DNA from: a virus
Strand: one strand, 5' to 3'
Virus record (IMG/VR): IMGVR_UViG_3300042376_000353
Coordinates: 1 to 25,685 of that record
Length of the DNA stretch: 25,685 bases
Numbering within the stretch: the stretch's first letter is position 1; every line of letters starts with the position of its first letter. The translations under genes were made by a program, and so were the position numbers. The notes under the pieces were generated by a model, which saw nothing but the letters and a program-made list of their open reading frames with translations, made no database searches and had not been told where the DNA came from. Shown one piece after another: positions 7,699 through 15,800 of the stretch.

Positions 7699-8241
7699 AT
7701 GACCATTGACCTAGTGCGGCGATTGGTGAAAGGTTCACCGCTGACCGCTGCCGAGCATGATGCAAACCTTGACGAGCTTGAGAACGCAATCGAGCTGGAG
7801 CTGACGCGAGGTCAGGTCAGCAAGATGGACTCCGGCACCATCACGATCACCACGCAAGGCGTCTACGTCACCACGGGGCTTACCGGCACCTTTGACACCG
7901 CCACCGCAAGCGGCATGACGCTCGGCACCACCAACGCATTTGCGGTGAAGAACACCAGCGGCGCCACCAAGCTGATGCAGATCTACGGCAGCATCGACGC
8001 CAAGACCGTCACCGGCAACAACAAGGTGCTCGGCATCAAGCTGGCTAAAAATGGCACAGCCATAGATCAAACCGAGTGCCGCGCCTTTACTGGTTCCGGC
8101 GCGGAAGAAGCCAAGTTGGTCACCAACTGGATGATCAGCATGGCCGCTAACGATGAGGTGGCGTTGTTTATTGCCAACCAAAGCGGCACTGAAAATATTA
8201 CCCTTGGTCGTGCTCGGCTTGTTGCCGTAGAGGTGCGCTAA
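7699..8241 (+). CDS. C1q/TNF-like beta virion protein with tail-fibre-type N-terminus
   Basis: 180 aa. Residues 1-35 (LVKGSPLTAAEHDANLDELENAIE) match the short N-terminal motif KGSPLT..E.DAN..., common at the start of phage fibre and appendage proteins. The rest (GTITITTQGVYVTTGL, then FAVKNTSGATKLMQIYGS, then ALFIANQSG and a final RLVAVEV strand) follows the jelly-roll pattern of C1q/TNF-like head domains, which form trimers at the tips of fibres. There is no signal peptide. It is separated from the FII-like gene by 24 bp and followed by an intergenic gap holding a CCATAGCCTG motif. A head fibre or neck appendage that binds the host surface is the likeliest role. Fold call moderate, role inferred. 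Confidence 0.6.
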   Translation: MTIDLVRRLVKGSPLTAAEHDANLDELENAIELELTRGQVSKMDSGTITITTQGVYVTTGLTGTFDTATASGMTLGTTNAFAVKNTSGATKLMQIYGSIDAKTVTGNNKVLGIKLAKNGTAIDQTECRAFTGSGAEEAKLVTNWMISMAANDEVALFIANQSGTENITLGRARLVAVEVR

Positions 8242-8246
8242 TCCCA

Positions 8247-8256
8247 TCCATAGCCT
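8247..8256 (+). promoter_or_regulatory. CCATAGCCTG motif copy in the 78-bp gap
   Basis: Exact CCATAGCCTG, 6 bp after the stop of the C1q-like gene and 64 bp before the next ATG (8320). This is one of the larger gaps in the late region, so the site could drive the adhesin block on its own. No clear -35 hexamer is seen at 16-18 bp. Confidence 0.5.
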
Positions 8257-8319
8257 GCCTGTGGCGTGTTCTGTGTGATCACGCTGCAAAAGACCTGACC
8301 CCCACCACTGGATTTGATC

Positions 8320-8895
8320 ATGGCCGACCTGGTTGCCGCAGTACGAATCAACAAGCCGGACATTCCAGGCGAGCTCGGCGATCTGTATTTTCCCGCGTCG
8401 CAAGGTGTCGCCGGCAAGGCATACCGCACCACCGCCACAATCACCAGGCCCAGCAACGCCACTGCCTACACCGCAGGCGACGTTGTTGGTGACACAGGCG
8501 GCAGCGCGATCATCAGCCTTACCAGTGCTGGCCCTACGGCAGGGTTTGTGATTATCCAGAGCGTCTCGCTGGTGTTCAGTGACAGCGTGGTGCCTGCTGG
8601 CATGGGTGCGTTCCGTCTGCACCTGTACAGCGCCAGTCCTACTGCCATTGCTGACAACGCAGCCTTTGACCTGCTGAGTGGTGATCGTGCCACCTACATG
8701 GGCTTTATCGACCTGCCAACACCTGCAGACTTCGGCAGCACCCTTTACACCCAGATTGACTACTCCGGCCGCCTAGTCAAGCTCGCCGCTGCTAGCACGA
8801 CGCTCTTCGCTGAGCTTGAAACCCGTGGTGCTTATACCCCGGTGAGCGCTAGCACGGTGGCCATCCGCGTAAATCTGCTGGAGGCTGGCTTGTGA
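8320..8895 (+). CDS. Virion structural protein, beta-rich, unknown family
   Basis: 191 aa. ATG 8320 (MADLVAAVRINKPDIPGELG) is preferred over the in-frame TTG 8314. No known domain is recognised. The text is that of an extracellular beta protein: many Thr/Ser/Gly, few charges, no Cys, with strands such as GFVIIQSVSLVFS, FRLHLYSASPTA and VAIRVNLLEAGL. It resembles phage proteins that form the shaft or base of fibres, or decorate virions. Its stop overlaps the GTG of the next gene (GTGA), so it is made together with the larger adhesin-like protein and may form a complex with it. Confidence 0.6.
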   Translation: MADLVAAVRINKPDIPGELGDLYFPASQGVAGKAYRTTATITRPSNATAYTAGDVVGDTGGSAIISLTSAGPTAGFVIIQSVSLVFSDSVVPAGMGAFRLHLYSASPTAIADNAAFDLLSGDRATYMGFIDLPTPADFGSTLYTQIDYSGRLVKLAAASTTLFAELETRGAYTPVSASTVAIRVNLLEAGL

Positions 8896-9947
8896 GCCAA
8901 CTGCTCGTTGCTCAGCGGGCACTAACTGTCCCTGGCTGGGCTAAGGATGCGCTATGGCGCCGCGCCCAAGCCGTGCCATCACTTGACCTGCGCTTTGCTG
9001 ACAACAAGAGCCTGGTTGATGTGGCCACTGGCGCATCGCTTGTCACGTTCACCCGCGCCAGCTCTGGCACGTTCGTGGATAGTGCTGGGGTGTTGCAGAC
9101 GGCGGTGACGAATGTGCCACGCTTCGACCACAACCCCACGACCGGCGAAAGCCTGGGGCTGCTGGTGGAGGAGCAGAGGACGAACCTGCTGCTGAACAGC
9201 GGAACACTTTCCACCCAAAGCGCCACTGTTACCGCTGTCGCCCATACCCTTCATTTCACTGGCACCGGCACAATCACGCTGACAGGCGTCAGCACCGCCG
9301 GCCCATTGGTCGGCACTGGCACTGGCGAGGCCAACCGGGTGAGCCTGACGTTTACACCAACAGCAGGCAGCCTGACGCTGACAGTGAGCGGTACTGTTAC
9401 CAATGCACAGTTGGAGATCGGAGCATTTCGGACGTCCTACATCGCTACTACGGGGTCAGCCGCCACCCGCAGTGCTGATGTTTGCAGCATCACGGGCAGT
9501 GCGTTTAGTTCGTGGTATCGGCAGGATGAGGGAAGTTTTTACGGTGAATTTGCAAGAAGCGCTGTTGACACAAGATTTCCAGCAACATTTACCGTAAGCG
9601 ACAATACCCGTCAAAATGAAATTTATAGTGTCACAGGTCAAAATGGCAGCGCTCAAGGGCAATTTAGTGTAACTACTGGTAACGTTTCGCAGGCATACCT
9701 TACGGTTACTGCGTTGACTGCTCCAGCAGCAAATAAAGTGGCTGGAGCATTTAAGTCTAATGATTTTATTGTTGCTGCAAATGGTGCGTTGAGCGCTGCG
9801 GATACATCAGGAACAGTGCCTACAGTTGACAGGGCATACATTGGCCTTCGTGGAGATGGCGTCGCATCTATCAACGGCACCATCCGCCGCCTAACATTCT
9901 GGGGCCAACGCTTGCCTAATAACGTACTCCAGAAAATAACCCAATAA
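8892..9947 (+). CDS. Tail-fibre/adhesin-like protein with lectin-like C-terminus
   Basis: 351 aa, GTG start in the stop of the preceding gene. The N-terminal third has a motif common in phage structural proteins: SLDLRFADNKSLVD, then FTRASSGTFVDSAGVLQ, then VPRFDH and LLVEEQRTNLL. This is the attachment or folding module before variable receptor-binding parts. The middle (~100-190) is Thr/Gly-rich beta repeats. The C-terminal ~150 residues (from SSWYRQDEGSFYGEF to IRRLTFWGQRLPNNVLQ) follow a concanavalin/LamG-like lectin pattern ending in a typical IDG..Y..R...RLP-type tail. DNA from about 9540 to 9780 is clearly more AT-rich than its surroundings, as if the binding module was acquired separately. 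Likely binds host surface glycans. Confidence 0.65.
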   Translation: MSQLLVAQRALTVPGWAKDALWRRAQAVPSLDLRFADNKSLVDVATGASLVTFTRASSGTFVDSAGVLQTAVTNVPRFDHNPTTGESLGLLVEEQRTNLLLNSGTLSTQSATVTAVAHTLHFTGTGTITLTGVSTAGPLVGTGTGEANRVSLTFTPTAGSLTLTVSGTVTNAQLEIGAFRTSYIATTGSAATRSADVCSITGSAFSSWYRQDEGSFYGEFARSAVDTRFPATFTVSDNTRQNEIYSVTGQNGSAQGQFSVTTGNVSQAYLTVTALTAPAANKVAGAFKSNDFIVAANGALSAADTSGTVPTVDRAYIGLRGDGVASINGTIRRLTFWGQRLPNNVLQKITQ

Positions 9948-9951
9948 CACC

Positions 9952-10281
9952 ATGTACTGTTTCCGCTTCAACTCCCGCAACCAGTTCCGCACTCTCGCTG
10001 CTGCCGAGGGCCTGATCACCGAAGACAACGAGCTGATCACCGCCAGCCACACCCATGCCATTGATGAAATCGGAATCATCACCGAGGGCGGCACCTACGA
10101 CGCTGAGGGCAATGTGATCACCCCACCCACACCACTTACCGGTTGGCATGTGAATTACGCCAGCAATCCCCCTGAAACCTGGGACCAGCACCTAGTCATC
10201 GTCAACACCGCCAGCCGCGTGTTTTTTGGTGGTGCTGCCCAGGCTCCTGATACCGCCACCCTGGAGGAAATGGCAGCATGA
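9952..10281 (+). CDS. Small protein downstream of adhesin, unknown
   Basis: 109 aa beginning MYCFRFNSRNQFRTLAAAEG, with no family I recognise. It has an acidic, beta/turn-rich middle (EIGIITEGGTYDAEGNVI) and a Trp-containing segment (TGWHVNYASNPPETWDQHLVIVN) ahead of a FFGG strand. It starts 4 bp after the adhesin stop and overlaps the next ORF by 4 bp (ATGA). The pattern of a small soluble protein directly after a fibre gene often marks a fibre assembly chaperone or cap, and I propose that only as a possibility. Confidence 0.55.
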   Translation: MYCFRFNSRNQFRTLAAAEGLITEDNELITASHTHAIDEIGIITEGGTYDAEGNVITPPTPLTGWHVNYASNPPETWDQHLVIVNTASRVFFGGAAQAPDTATLEEMAA

Positions 10282-10484
10282 ACCCTTACATCCGCGCCAG
10301 CAAGAAGTTCCCTGCCATGAGGGCAAGAGCACTGGAGCGCCTGGGCAAACGCCCTGCGCGCCCAGACCGCCCCGCCAAGCCAAGCGGCAGGGTTCGTGCC
10401 CGTGAGGCAGCCGGCACCTTTAAGGCTGATGATCCAGCTACGCCGGTTGTAGATGAAGCCTGGGTGGATGTTGCCGCTGAGTAA
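10278..10484 (+). CDS. Small basic protein, unknown
   Basis: 68 aa, rich in Arg, Lys, Pro and Ala over residues 1-45 (MNPYIRASKKFPAMRARALE, then KRPARPDRPAKPSGRVRARE), with a short acidic tail (DEAWVDVAAE). No domain or membrane segment. It starts in the stop of the 109-aa gene. The charge split suggests a disordered or DNA/protein-binding adaptor. It is the last gene of the adhesin-like block; a 42-bp gap separates it from the tail terminator. Codon use is like the neighbours, so I take it as real. Confidence 0.55.
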   Translation: MNPYIRASKKFPAMRARALERLGKRPARPDRPAKPSGRVRAREAAGTFKADDPATPVVDEAWVDVAAE

Positions 10485-10526
10485 CCACACCCGCTGCTCA
10501 GACTGATCTAAGCAATAGCAGCACCG

Positions 10527-10955
10527 ATGCCATCCAAGCGCGAATCAATCCTGGCGGCAGTGGCCACCACTCTGGCCGGCACCACTGGCGTTAGCACTCG
10601 CATCTATCGCTCTAGGGTGGAGGCCTTCGCCCGCAATGAAGCGCCAGCGCTGGTGATCGAGCCTGGCACTGATTTGGCATCAGAGGAGCTGGTGAGTAAC
10701 TGCAAGATTGACTGGCGGCTGTCGGTGCTGATCGCGGTCTACACCCGTGGCGCCATTCCTGATCAGCTGGCCGATCCGATCATCATCAGTATGCACGGCA
10801 AGCTCATGGCTGACCGCACTCTCGGCGGCCTGGCGATGGACATATTCCCCGGCACGGTGGACCCGCAAATGGAGAAGGCGGATCAGCCCGCGCTCTGGAC
10901 CGTCTGCACCTACAACGTCCGCTACCGCTCCAGCGTGACCAATCTGACCACCTAG
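10527..10955 (+). CDS. Tail terminator, gpU-like
   Basis: 142 aa, close to lambda gpU (131 aa), which caps the tail tube at its defined length and joins it to the head. Seen: an opening helix MPSKRESILAAVATTLAG, a PALVIEPG turn, the strand pair WRLSVLIAVYTRG, a helix (PDQLADPIIISMHGKLM), and closing strands LWTVCTYNVRYRSS, which is the family order (helix, strand, D-P-loop, strand). It lies just before the tube gene, as U does before V. The gap after it holds a CCATAGCCTG motif. Confident on family type, less so on which terminator subfamily. Confidence 0.78.
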   Translation: MPSKRESILAAVATTLAGTTGVSTRIYRSRVEAFARNEAPALVIEPGTDLASEELVSNCKIDWRLSVLIAVYTRGAIPDQLADPIIISMHGKLMADRTLGGLAMDIFPGTVDPQMEKADQPALWTVCTYNVRYRSSVTNLTT

Positions 10956-10962
10956 AGGTGCT

Positions 10963-10972
10963 CCATAGCCTG
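10963..10972 (+). promoter_or_regulatory. CCATAGCCTG motif copy before tube region
   Basis: Exact CCATAGCCTG 8 bp after the tail-terminator stop. CTGACC at 10943-10948 lies 17 bp before TAGCCT (10966-10971), so this copy has the best -35/-10 geometry of the set. Transcription from it would serve the 53-aa gene and the major tail tube gene, both needed in large amounts. Confidence 0.5.
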
Positions 10973-10997
10973 TCGATGGCGTTAGCACCTGGCGATC

Positions 10998-11159
10998 GTG
11001 GCGAAGCCACTACCCCCTCTCCCATCGGAAGGTGGTTCGTACCTATTGGATGCAAAGAAGAACCAATGGGTGTTGATCGAAGAAACGCCAGCAGACCTGC
11101 CTATCCCCGAGAGCACCAATGGCACTGACTCGCAAGCGCTTATTGCTGGCGAAGATTGA
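10998..11159 (+). CDS. 53-aa protein overlapping the start of the tail tube gene
   Basis: GTG start, 53 aa, reading MAKPLPPLPSEGGSYLLDAK and ending ESTNGTDSQALIAGED. I take this frame as coding because it has a sensible composition (YLLDAKKNQWVLIEETPADL has an amphipathic strand pattern) with acidic, Pro-rich ends. The rival frame from ATG 10976 gives an Arg/Pro/His-rich 50-mer with poor codon choice. It overlaps the tube gene (ATG 11119) by 41 bp in another frame, unusually long for this genome. Small proteins between tail terminator and tube genes are common in siphophages, but the function of this one is unknown. Confidence rests on composition only. Confidence 0.55.
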   Translation: MAKPLPPLPSEGGSYLLDAKKNQWVLIEETPADLPIPESTNGTDSQALIAGED

Positions 11160-12048
11160 AACCACCTATGGCACCGATCCCACGCCCGCAGCGACTGATG
11201 CGGTGCTGGTGTCAGCCCTTGAGGTGCAGCCCCTGCAGCTGGAGCTCAAAGACCGCGAGCTGATCCTGGGCCATCTCGGCAACACTGAGATGGTGGTGGG
11301 TCAGCGCCTGGTCAGCGTCAGCTTCGACGTGGAGATTGCAGGTTCTGGCACAGCAGGCACAGCGCCGAAGTGGTCAGCGCTGATGCAGGCCTGCGGGTTC
11401 AGCGAAACCATTGTGGCCGTCACCAGCGTCACCTATGCGCCAATCAGCAGCGCCTTTAAGGGCGTGACGCTGTACTTCTTCGCCGATGGCGTGCGCCACA
11501 AAGTGACCGGCTGCCGTGGCACTTGGAGCATGGCCTTGGAAACTGGCGAGATTCCCAAGATCTCCTTCTCGTTCACAGGCATCTTCAACGCACCAACAGA
11601 CGAGACCCAGCCTTCACCCACCTTCAGCAACCAAGCTGATCCGGTGGTGGTCAACAGCGCCAACACCGCAACGCTTGAGGTGCATGGCTACGCGGCCTGC
11701 CTGAGCGCGTTCAGCCTCGACCTAGCCAACGAGAATCCATTCCGTCAGCTGGCCGGCTGCACCCAGCAGGTGCTGATCACCGACCGCAAACCAGAGGGCG
11801 AAGTTACAATTGAAGCGCCAACGATCGCGCAGAAGAACTACTTCAGCGCTGCCAGCACCCAGACCGCAGGTCAGTTCAGCTGGGTTCACGGCACCACTGC
11901 GGGGAACATTATCACGTTCACCGCGCCAACCTGCACCCTGGGCTCCCCAGAATACGAAGACAGCGACGGCGTTGTCATGCTGAAGCTGCCCTTCATGCCT
12001 CAGCCAACCGCTGCAGGCAACGATGAGTTCACCCTTGCGTTGACCTGA
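11119..12048 (+). CDS. Major tail tube protein
   Basis: 309-aa subunit of the stacked rings that form the tail tube. The opening MALTRKRLLLAKIETTYGTD followed by PTPAATDAVLV is the signature of the large phage tube-protein family found in Pseudomonas and cyanobacterial siphophages (Phage_tube_2 type). Next come a beta segment with GQRLVSVSFDVEIAGSG, then PKWSALMQACGF, typical of the family, VTLYFFADGVRHKVTGCRGT, and FSFTGIF(N). The last third (~170-309) looks like an added beta domain. It starts within the frame of the 53-aa gene and is followed, after 39 bp, by the assembly chaperone gene, the order of lambda V-G-T-H. Confidence 0.88.
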   Translation: MALTRKRLLLAKIETTYGTDPTPAATDAVLVSALEVQPLQLELKDRELILGHLGNTEMVVGQRLVSVSFDVEIAGSGTAGTAPKWSALMQACGFSETIVAVTSVTYAPISSAFKGVTLYFFADGVRHKVTGCRGTWSMALETGEIPKISFSFTGIFNAPTDETQPSPTFSNQADPVVVNSANTATLEVHGYAACLSAFSLDLANENPFRQLAGCTQQVLITDRKPEGEVTIEAPTIAQKNYFSAASTQTAGQFSWVHGTTAGNIITFTAPTCTLGSPEYEDSDGVVMLKLPFMPQPTAAGNDEFTLALT

Positions 12049-12087
12049 TTTTGAGTTCAGGATTCATCCACCACCAACTAGCAACCC

Positions 12088-12462
12088 ATGGCCTTTAAGC
12101 TGCAGCAATCAACCACCTATGTGTGGCCTGTAAAAATCGTGCTACCGATTGATGGCGGCAAGCGCGAGACACACACATTTGATGCCGTCTTCCGCCGGCT
12201 GCCCCAGTCGCGGATCAACGAGATCATTAAGCAGGCCCGACTGCAGGAGCGTGGCCGCATTGAAGACGATGATCAAGTTTTAGAAGACCAGGGCGCTGCT
12301 CGGGAGATCATGACCGGCTGGGCCGGCGTGCAGGATGACGAGGGCAATGACATTCCGTTCTCCGAAGGTGCTGTGGTCCAGCTGCTGGAGATCCCGACAG
12401 TTGCAGGCCAGATCGTTAAGGCCTGGTTTGGCAGCCTGGCAGAGGCCAAGAAAAAAAACTGA
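12088..12462 (+). CDS. Tail assembly chaperone, gpG-like (zero-frame product)
   Basis: 124 aa. Equivalent of lambda gpG, which coats the tape measure protein during tail assembly and is absent from the virion. N-terminal beta part (YVWPVKIVLPIDGGKRETHT then FDAVFRRLPQSRINEI) and helical C-terminal part ending in LAEAKKKN. The last codons before the TGA are AAG AAA AAA AAC, a -1 slippery site that lets a fraction of ribosomes continue into the downstream frame to make a 250-aa GT-type fusion. Position between tube and tape measure genes fits. The family is recognised by synteny, size and frameshift more than by sequence. Confidence 0.85.
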   Translation: MAFKLQQSTTYVWPVKIVLPIDGGKRETHTFDAVFRRLPQSRINEIIKQARLQERGRIEDDDQVLEDQGAAREIMTGWAGVQDDEGNDIPFSEGAVVQLLEIPTVAGQIVKAWFGSLAEAKKKN

Positions 12463-12506
12463 TTGGCGCCGTTAATCACTGGTGGCACGGTGATGGCGGC
12501 GCCAAT
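12453..12506 (+). promoter_or_regulatory. Programmed -1 frameshift site with downstream stem-loop
   Basis: The heptamer A AAA AAC (12453-12459) is in the correct register (zero-frame codons AAA AAC) directly before the TGA at 12460-12462. Slipping back one base continues at CTG 12459 into an open frame of 126 codons ending at 12839. Downstream, ATTGGCGCC (12462-12470) pairs perfectly with GGCGCCAAT (12498-12506). An inner stem ATCAC/GTGAT (12475-12479 with 12490-12494) sits inside it. A slippery heptamer followed at short distance by a stable stem is the standard make-up of such signals, and the G/GT pair of lambda is the known precedent. Confidence 0.9.
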
Positions 12507-12839
12507 GATGAACTGCTGGCAGACCTTGCGGCCTTTGGCGCCGACGCTTCCTGCCTGCCAGAGAGCATCACCAATCCGCAGGAGTATGAAGTTTGGCCCG
12601 AGCATGAAGACGCGGTGGCAATGTTCCTGCGCATCCAGACCCAATGGCGACCGGGGCCTAATGGTGTGATTGGGCTGGACTATGGAATCCTGCTGGGGCC
12701 AGGAAATATGTTTGATCTTTACTCTGTGAAGAGCCCGCGCCAGACCCTGGAGGATCTGCAAATGATGGAAGCCAGAGCCAAAGAGCTGATCAACAAGGCC
12801 GCTGAGCCGAAGCCTGCGAAGAAGGGAGGGAAGCGGTAA
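12459..12839 (+). CDS. Tail assembly chaperone, gpT-like extension (made as GT fusion)
   Basis: Frame entered by -1 frameshift from the gpG-like gene; it adds 126 residues, giving a 250-aa fusion (lambda GT is 279 aa). The text has WWHGDGG near its start, then YEVWPEHEDAVAMFLRIQTQW, GLDYGILLGPGNMFDLY and a Lys-rich end, matching the WP-E-AV-F-QWR and GLDY pattern of the DUF1799-type phage proteins found at this place. There is no ATG before 12615, and starting there would cut off the conserved VWPE region, which supports frameshift translation rather than independent initiation. The stop overlaps the tape measure start (TAATG). Confidence 0.85.
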   Translation: MIGAVNHWWHGDGGANDELLADLAAFGADASCLPESITNPQEYEVWPEHEDAVAMFLRIQTQWRPGPNGVIGLDYGILLGPGNMFDLYSVKSPRQTLEDLQMMEARAKELINKAAEPKPAKKGGKR

Positions 12840-15800
12840 TGGCAATGAACATGGAGGCGATGCTAAAGATCGCGGCCAAAGTGACAGGGCTAAACGATCT
12901 TGGCGCACTTGAAAAGGGTCTGATTGGCGCTGAGAAAGCCGCAGGAGCAGCCAAGGGCGGCTTTAAGGCAATGCTGGACTCAAGCGCCTGGCAAGGCGCT
13001 GCAGTGGCCGCTGCAGGTATTGGAGTTGCTTTAGGCCTAAGCGTGAAAGCAGCTATTGATTTTGAAGAATCAATGGCCGAGGTACGGAAGGTAGTGAGTG
13101 GGCTTGAAAGCCCAGAAGCACTTCAAGAAATTCAGCAAGAAATCTTTGGCCTATCGCGTGAAATCCCCATTACAGCGAAAGGCTTTGCCGAGATGTATGC
13201 GGCTGCGGGCCAAGCCGGTATTCCTAAGGCAGAACTAAGAGCGTTTGCTGTTGACGTATCAAAGGTAGCGATTGCTTTTGACATGACTGCCGCCGAAGCC
13301 GGCAACGCCATGGCAAAGCTTCGAACCAACCTTGGATTCACCCAGCCAGAGCTGATGAAACTTGCCGACGCGGCAAACTACCTCAGCAACAATATGGCAT
13401 CAACGGCTACGGAGATTGTTGAATTCATGTTGCGGAGCGGATCGGCAGGCAAGCAGGCCGGGCTGTCAGCAGAGCAGACCGCAGCATTTGGATCAGCGAT
13501 GATTGCCAGTGGCGCCCAAGCGGAAGTTGCAGCCACCAGCTTCAACAACATGATTATAGCTCTGAGTCGCGGGCCAAGCATGACCGAGCGGCAAATCAGC
13601 GCACTGGTGAGGCTGGGATATGGGCAGGCCGATGCAGCAAGGAGGGAACAGGAGCTAACGCAAGCTGTTGAAGAACAGAGCCGGCAGCGACTAGACGCCT
13701 ATCGCAACGAGACAGACGCAGCGCTTAAAGAGATCAACCGCAGATACCGCGACCAGATGCAAGCGCTGGAAGACGGCTGGGGCGATCAGCAAAGTGCATA
13801 TGAGGATGCGGCAAGCAACCGCCTAGAAACGCAAATCAAAGCTTTAAGCCGCCAGCGCAATGCCGAGATTGAAGCGTCATACCAGCGTGCTGAGGCAAGC
13901 GGCACAAGCAACCGCAATGAGCTGAATCAAATCAGTGATTTCTACGACGAGCGGATTGATGCCTTGCGCGATGCGAACTCGGCAGAAATAAAAGATCGCC
14001 AGCGCCAGGCGCGTGATCAGCAGCAGCAAGTCAAAGACCAGTTGGACGATCAGAAAGAAATGGAAATTAACGCCGTACAACAAAAGTACAACCAACTGAA
14101 AACAATTGAAGATGCTCGCAAAAAACTTGCTATTGATGATGCTAAGGCAACGGCTGCAGCAATTGTTGGCGAGCTTGGCACCAACATGGCGGCGATGCTG
14201 CAGCAGGACGCAATCGGCACTATCCGAGACGTGTTTGGCCGGATAAAGGCGCTGCCTGCCGAAATGCAAATGTCGGTGATTTCCGATCTGTTTGGTGATG
14301 AAGCCAAGGCACTGCTGCCGCTTATCACTAACACTCAGCTGATGGAGCAAGCACTGAGCCTGGTTGGCGACCAAAGTAAATATGCAGGCTCAACGAGTGA
14401 CGAATTTCAGAAAAGGCTGGCCACTACAGCATCACAACTACAGCTAGCAGAAAATAATCTTAAGGAGCTGTCGATTACATTTGGAGCTGTATTCCTGGTG
14501 GCTATTTCTGACGTGCTTAACGTTTTTGCTCCATTGGTTAAGGAATTTACTTGGTTGATAACTAACGTTCCAATTCTTGGCCCTAGTATTGCTCTTGTAA
14601 CAAGTGCGTTTGTTGGCCTGATTGCCGTTGCCCCAACTATTAGCGGCTTAATCACCTTGCTGGGCCAGCTAGGGATTACGGGGGCAAAAATCGGCGCGTT
14701 ATTCAAAGGCCTTGGCGTTATCTGGCTTGGTCTTAAGACAGCTTTCCTCATTGCATTTCAACCTATCTTGGCCTGGATTGGCAGCACATTTATCCCAGCA
14801 CTGCTGGCCTTATTCTCCGGCCCTGTCGGCTGGACTGTGCTGGCAATTGCTGCAGTAGTGGCGATGGCGGTGCTGTTCCGTAAGCCCATTGGCGATTTCT
14901 TCAACTGGCTAGGTCGTGCCATTTCAAAAGCGTTCAGCGGCCTGGTGAAACTACTCCAGTCGATCTTTGTGCAGCCATGGGTGAACCTCTGGAACAACGT
15001 GCTGCGTGGTCCCGTCACCGCGATTTTCAGCTTCATGCTCAGATTGTTTAGGTTCTGGATGCAAACGTTCTATGCGATCGCGTATCAGCTATTTGTGCAG
15101 CCATGGGTGAACCTCTGGAACAACGTGCTGCGTGGTCCCGTCACCGCCATGTTCAGCTGGATTAGCAGCTTCATCCAGGTTGGTATGCAAAAGGCGTATG
15201 CCCTGGCTTATCTTGTATTTGTGCAGCCATGGATAAGCCTCTGGAACAACGTGCTGCGTGGTCCAGTCACTGCGGCAGTCGGCTGGCTGCAAGGAGTGTG
15301 GACAGGTATCACCACCTTTTTTAACACTAACGTTGTCATTCCCATCCGCACCATCTGGACAACCCTGACCGAGTTTCTGCCCAAAACGATGTCAAGCCTA
15401 GGCAAGAAAGTTCAAAATATATGGACTGGTGTTGTCAACACAATTAAAGGAGCAATGCGCAATGTGTTGCAGTTTATCGCCAACGCTATTAACTCTGTTG
15501 GTTGGCAGGTTAACAGGCTGATTATCGCATTTAATCGGCTGCCAGGCCCTGATATTCCTTTCGTCCCAACGCTTAGCGTGCCCAAGTTTGCGCAGGGCGG
15601 AGTAGTCAATGGCCCAACTCTGGCGATGGTGGGCGAAGGTGGCGAGCGTGAGTACATCATCCCCGCCAGCAAGATGGCAGCCGCATCAGCCAACTACCTC
15701 AACGGCGCTCGCGGTGGCGCGGTGATCCCATCGGGCAACGCCCAGATCAATGTCACCACAGGGCCAGTGCTGCAGCAGGGCGGCCAGCAGTACGTCACCA

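Noticed and set aside
10976-11128. 50-aa frame from ATG 10976
   Set aside because: Arg/Pro/His-rich text with poor codon choice. The GTG 10998 frame over the same DNA reads far better.
12615-12839. Independent 74-aa gene
   Set aside because: The conserved text begins well before this ATG and the slippery site explains entry to the frame.
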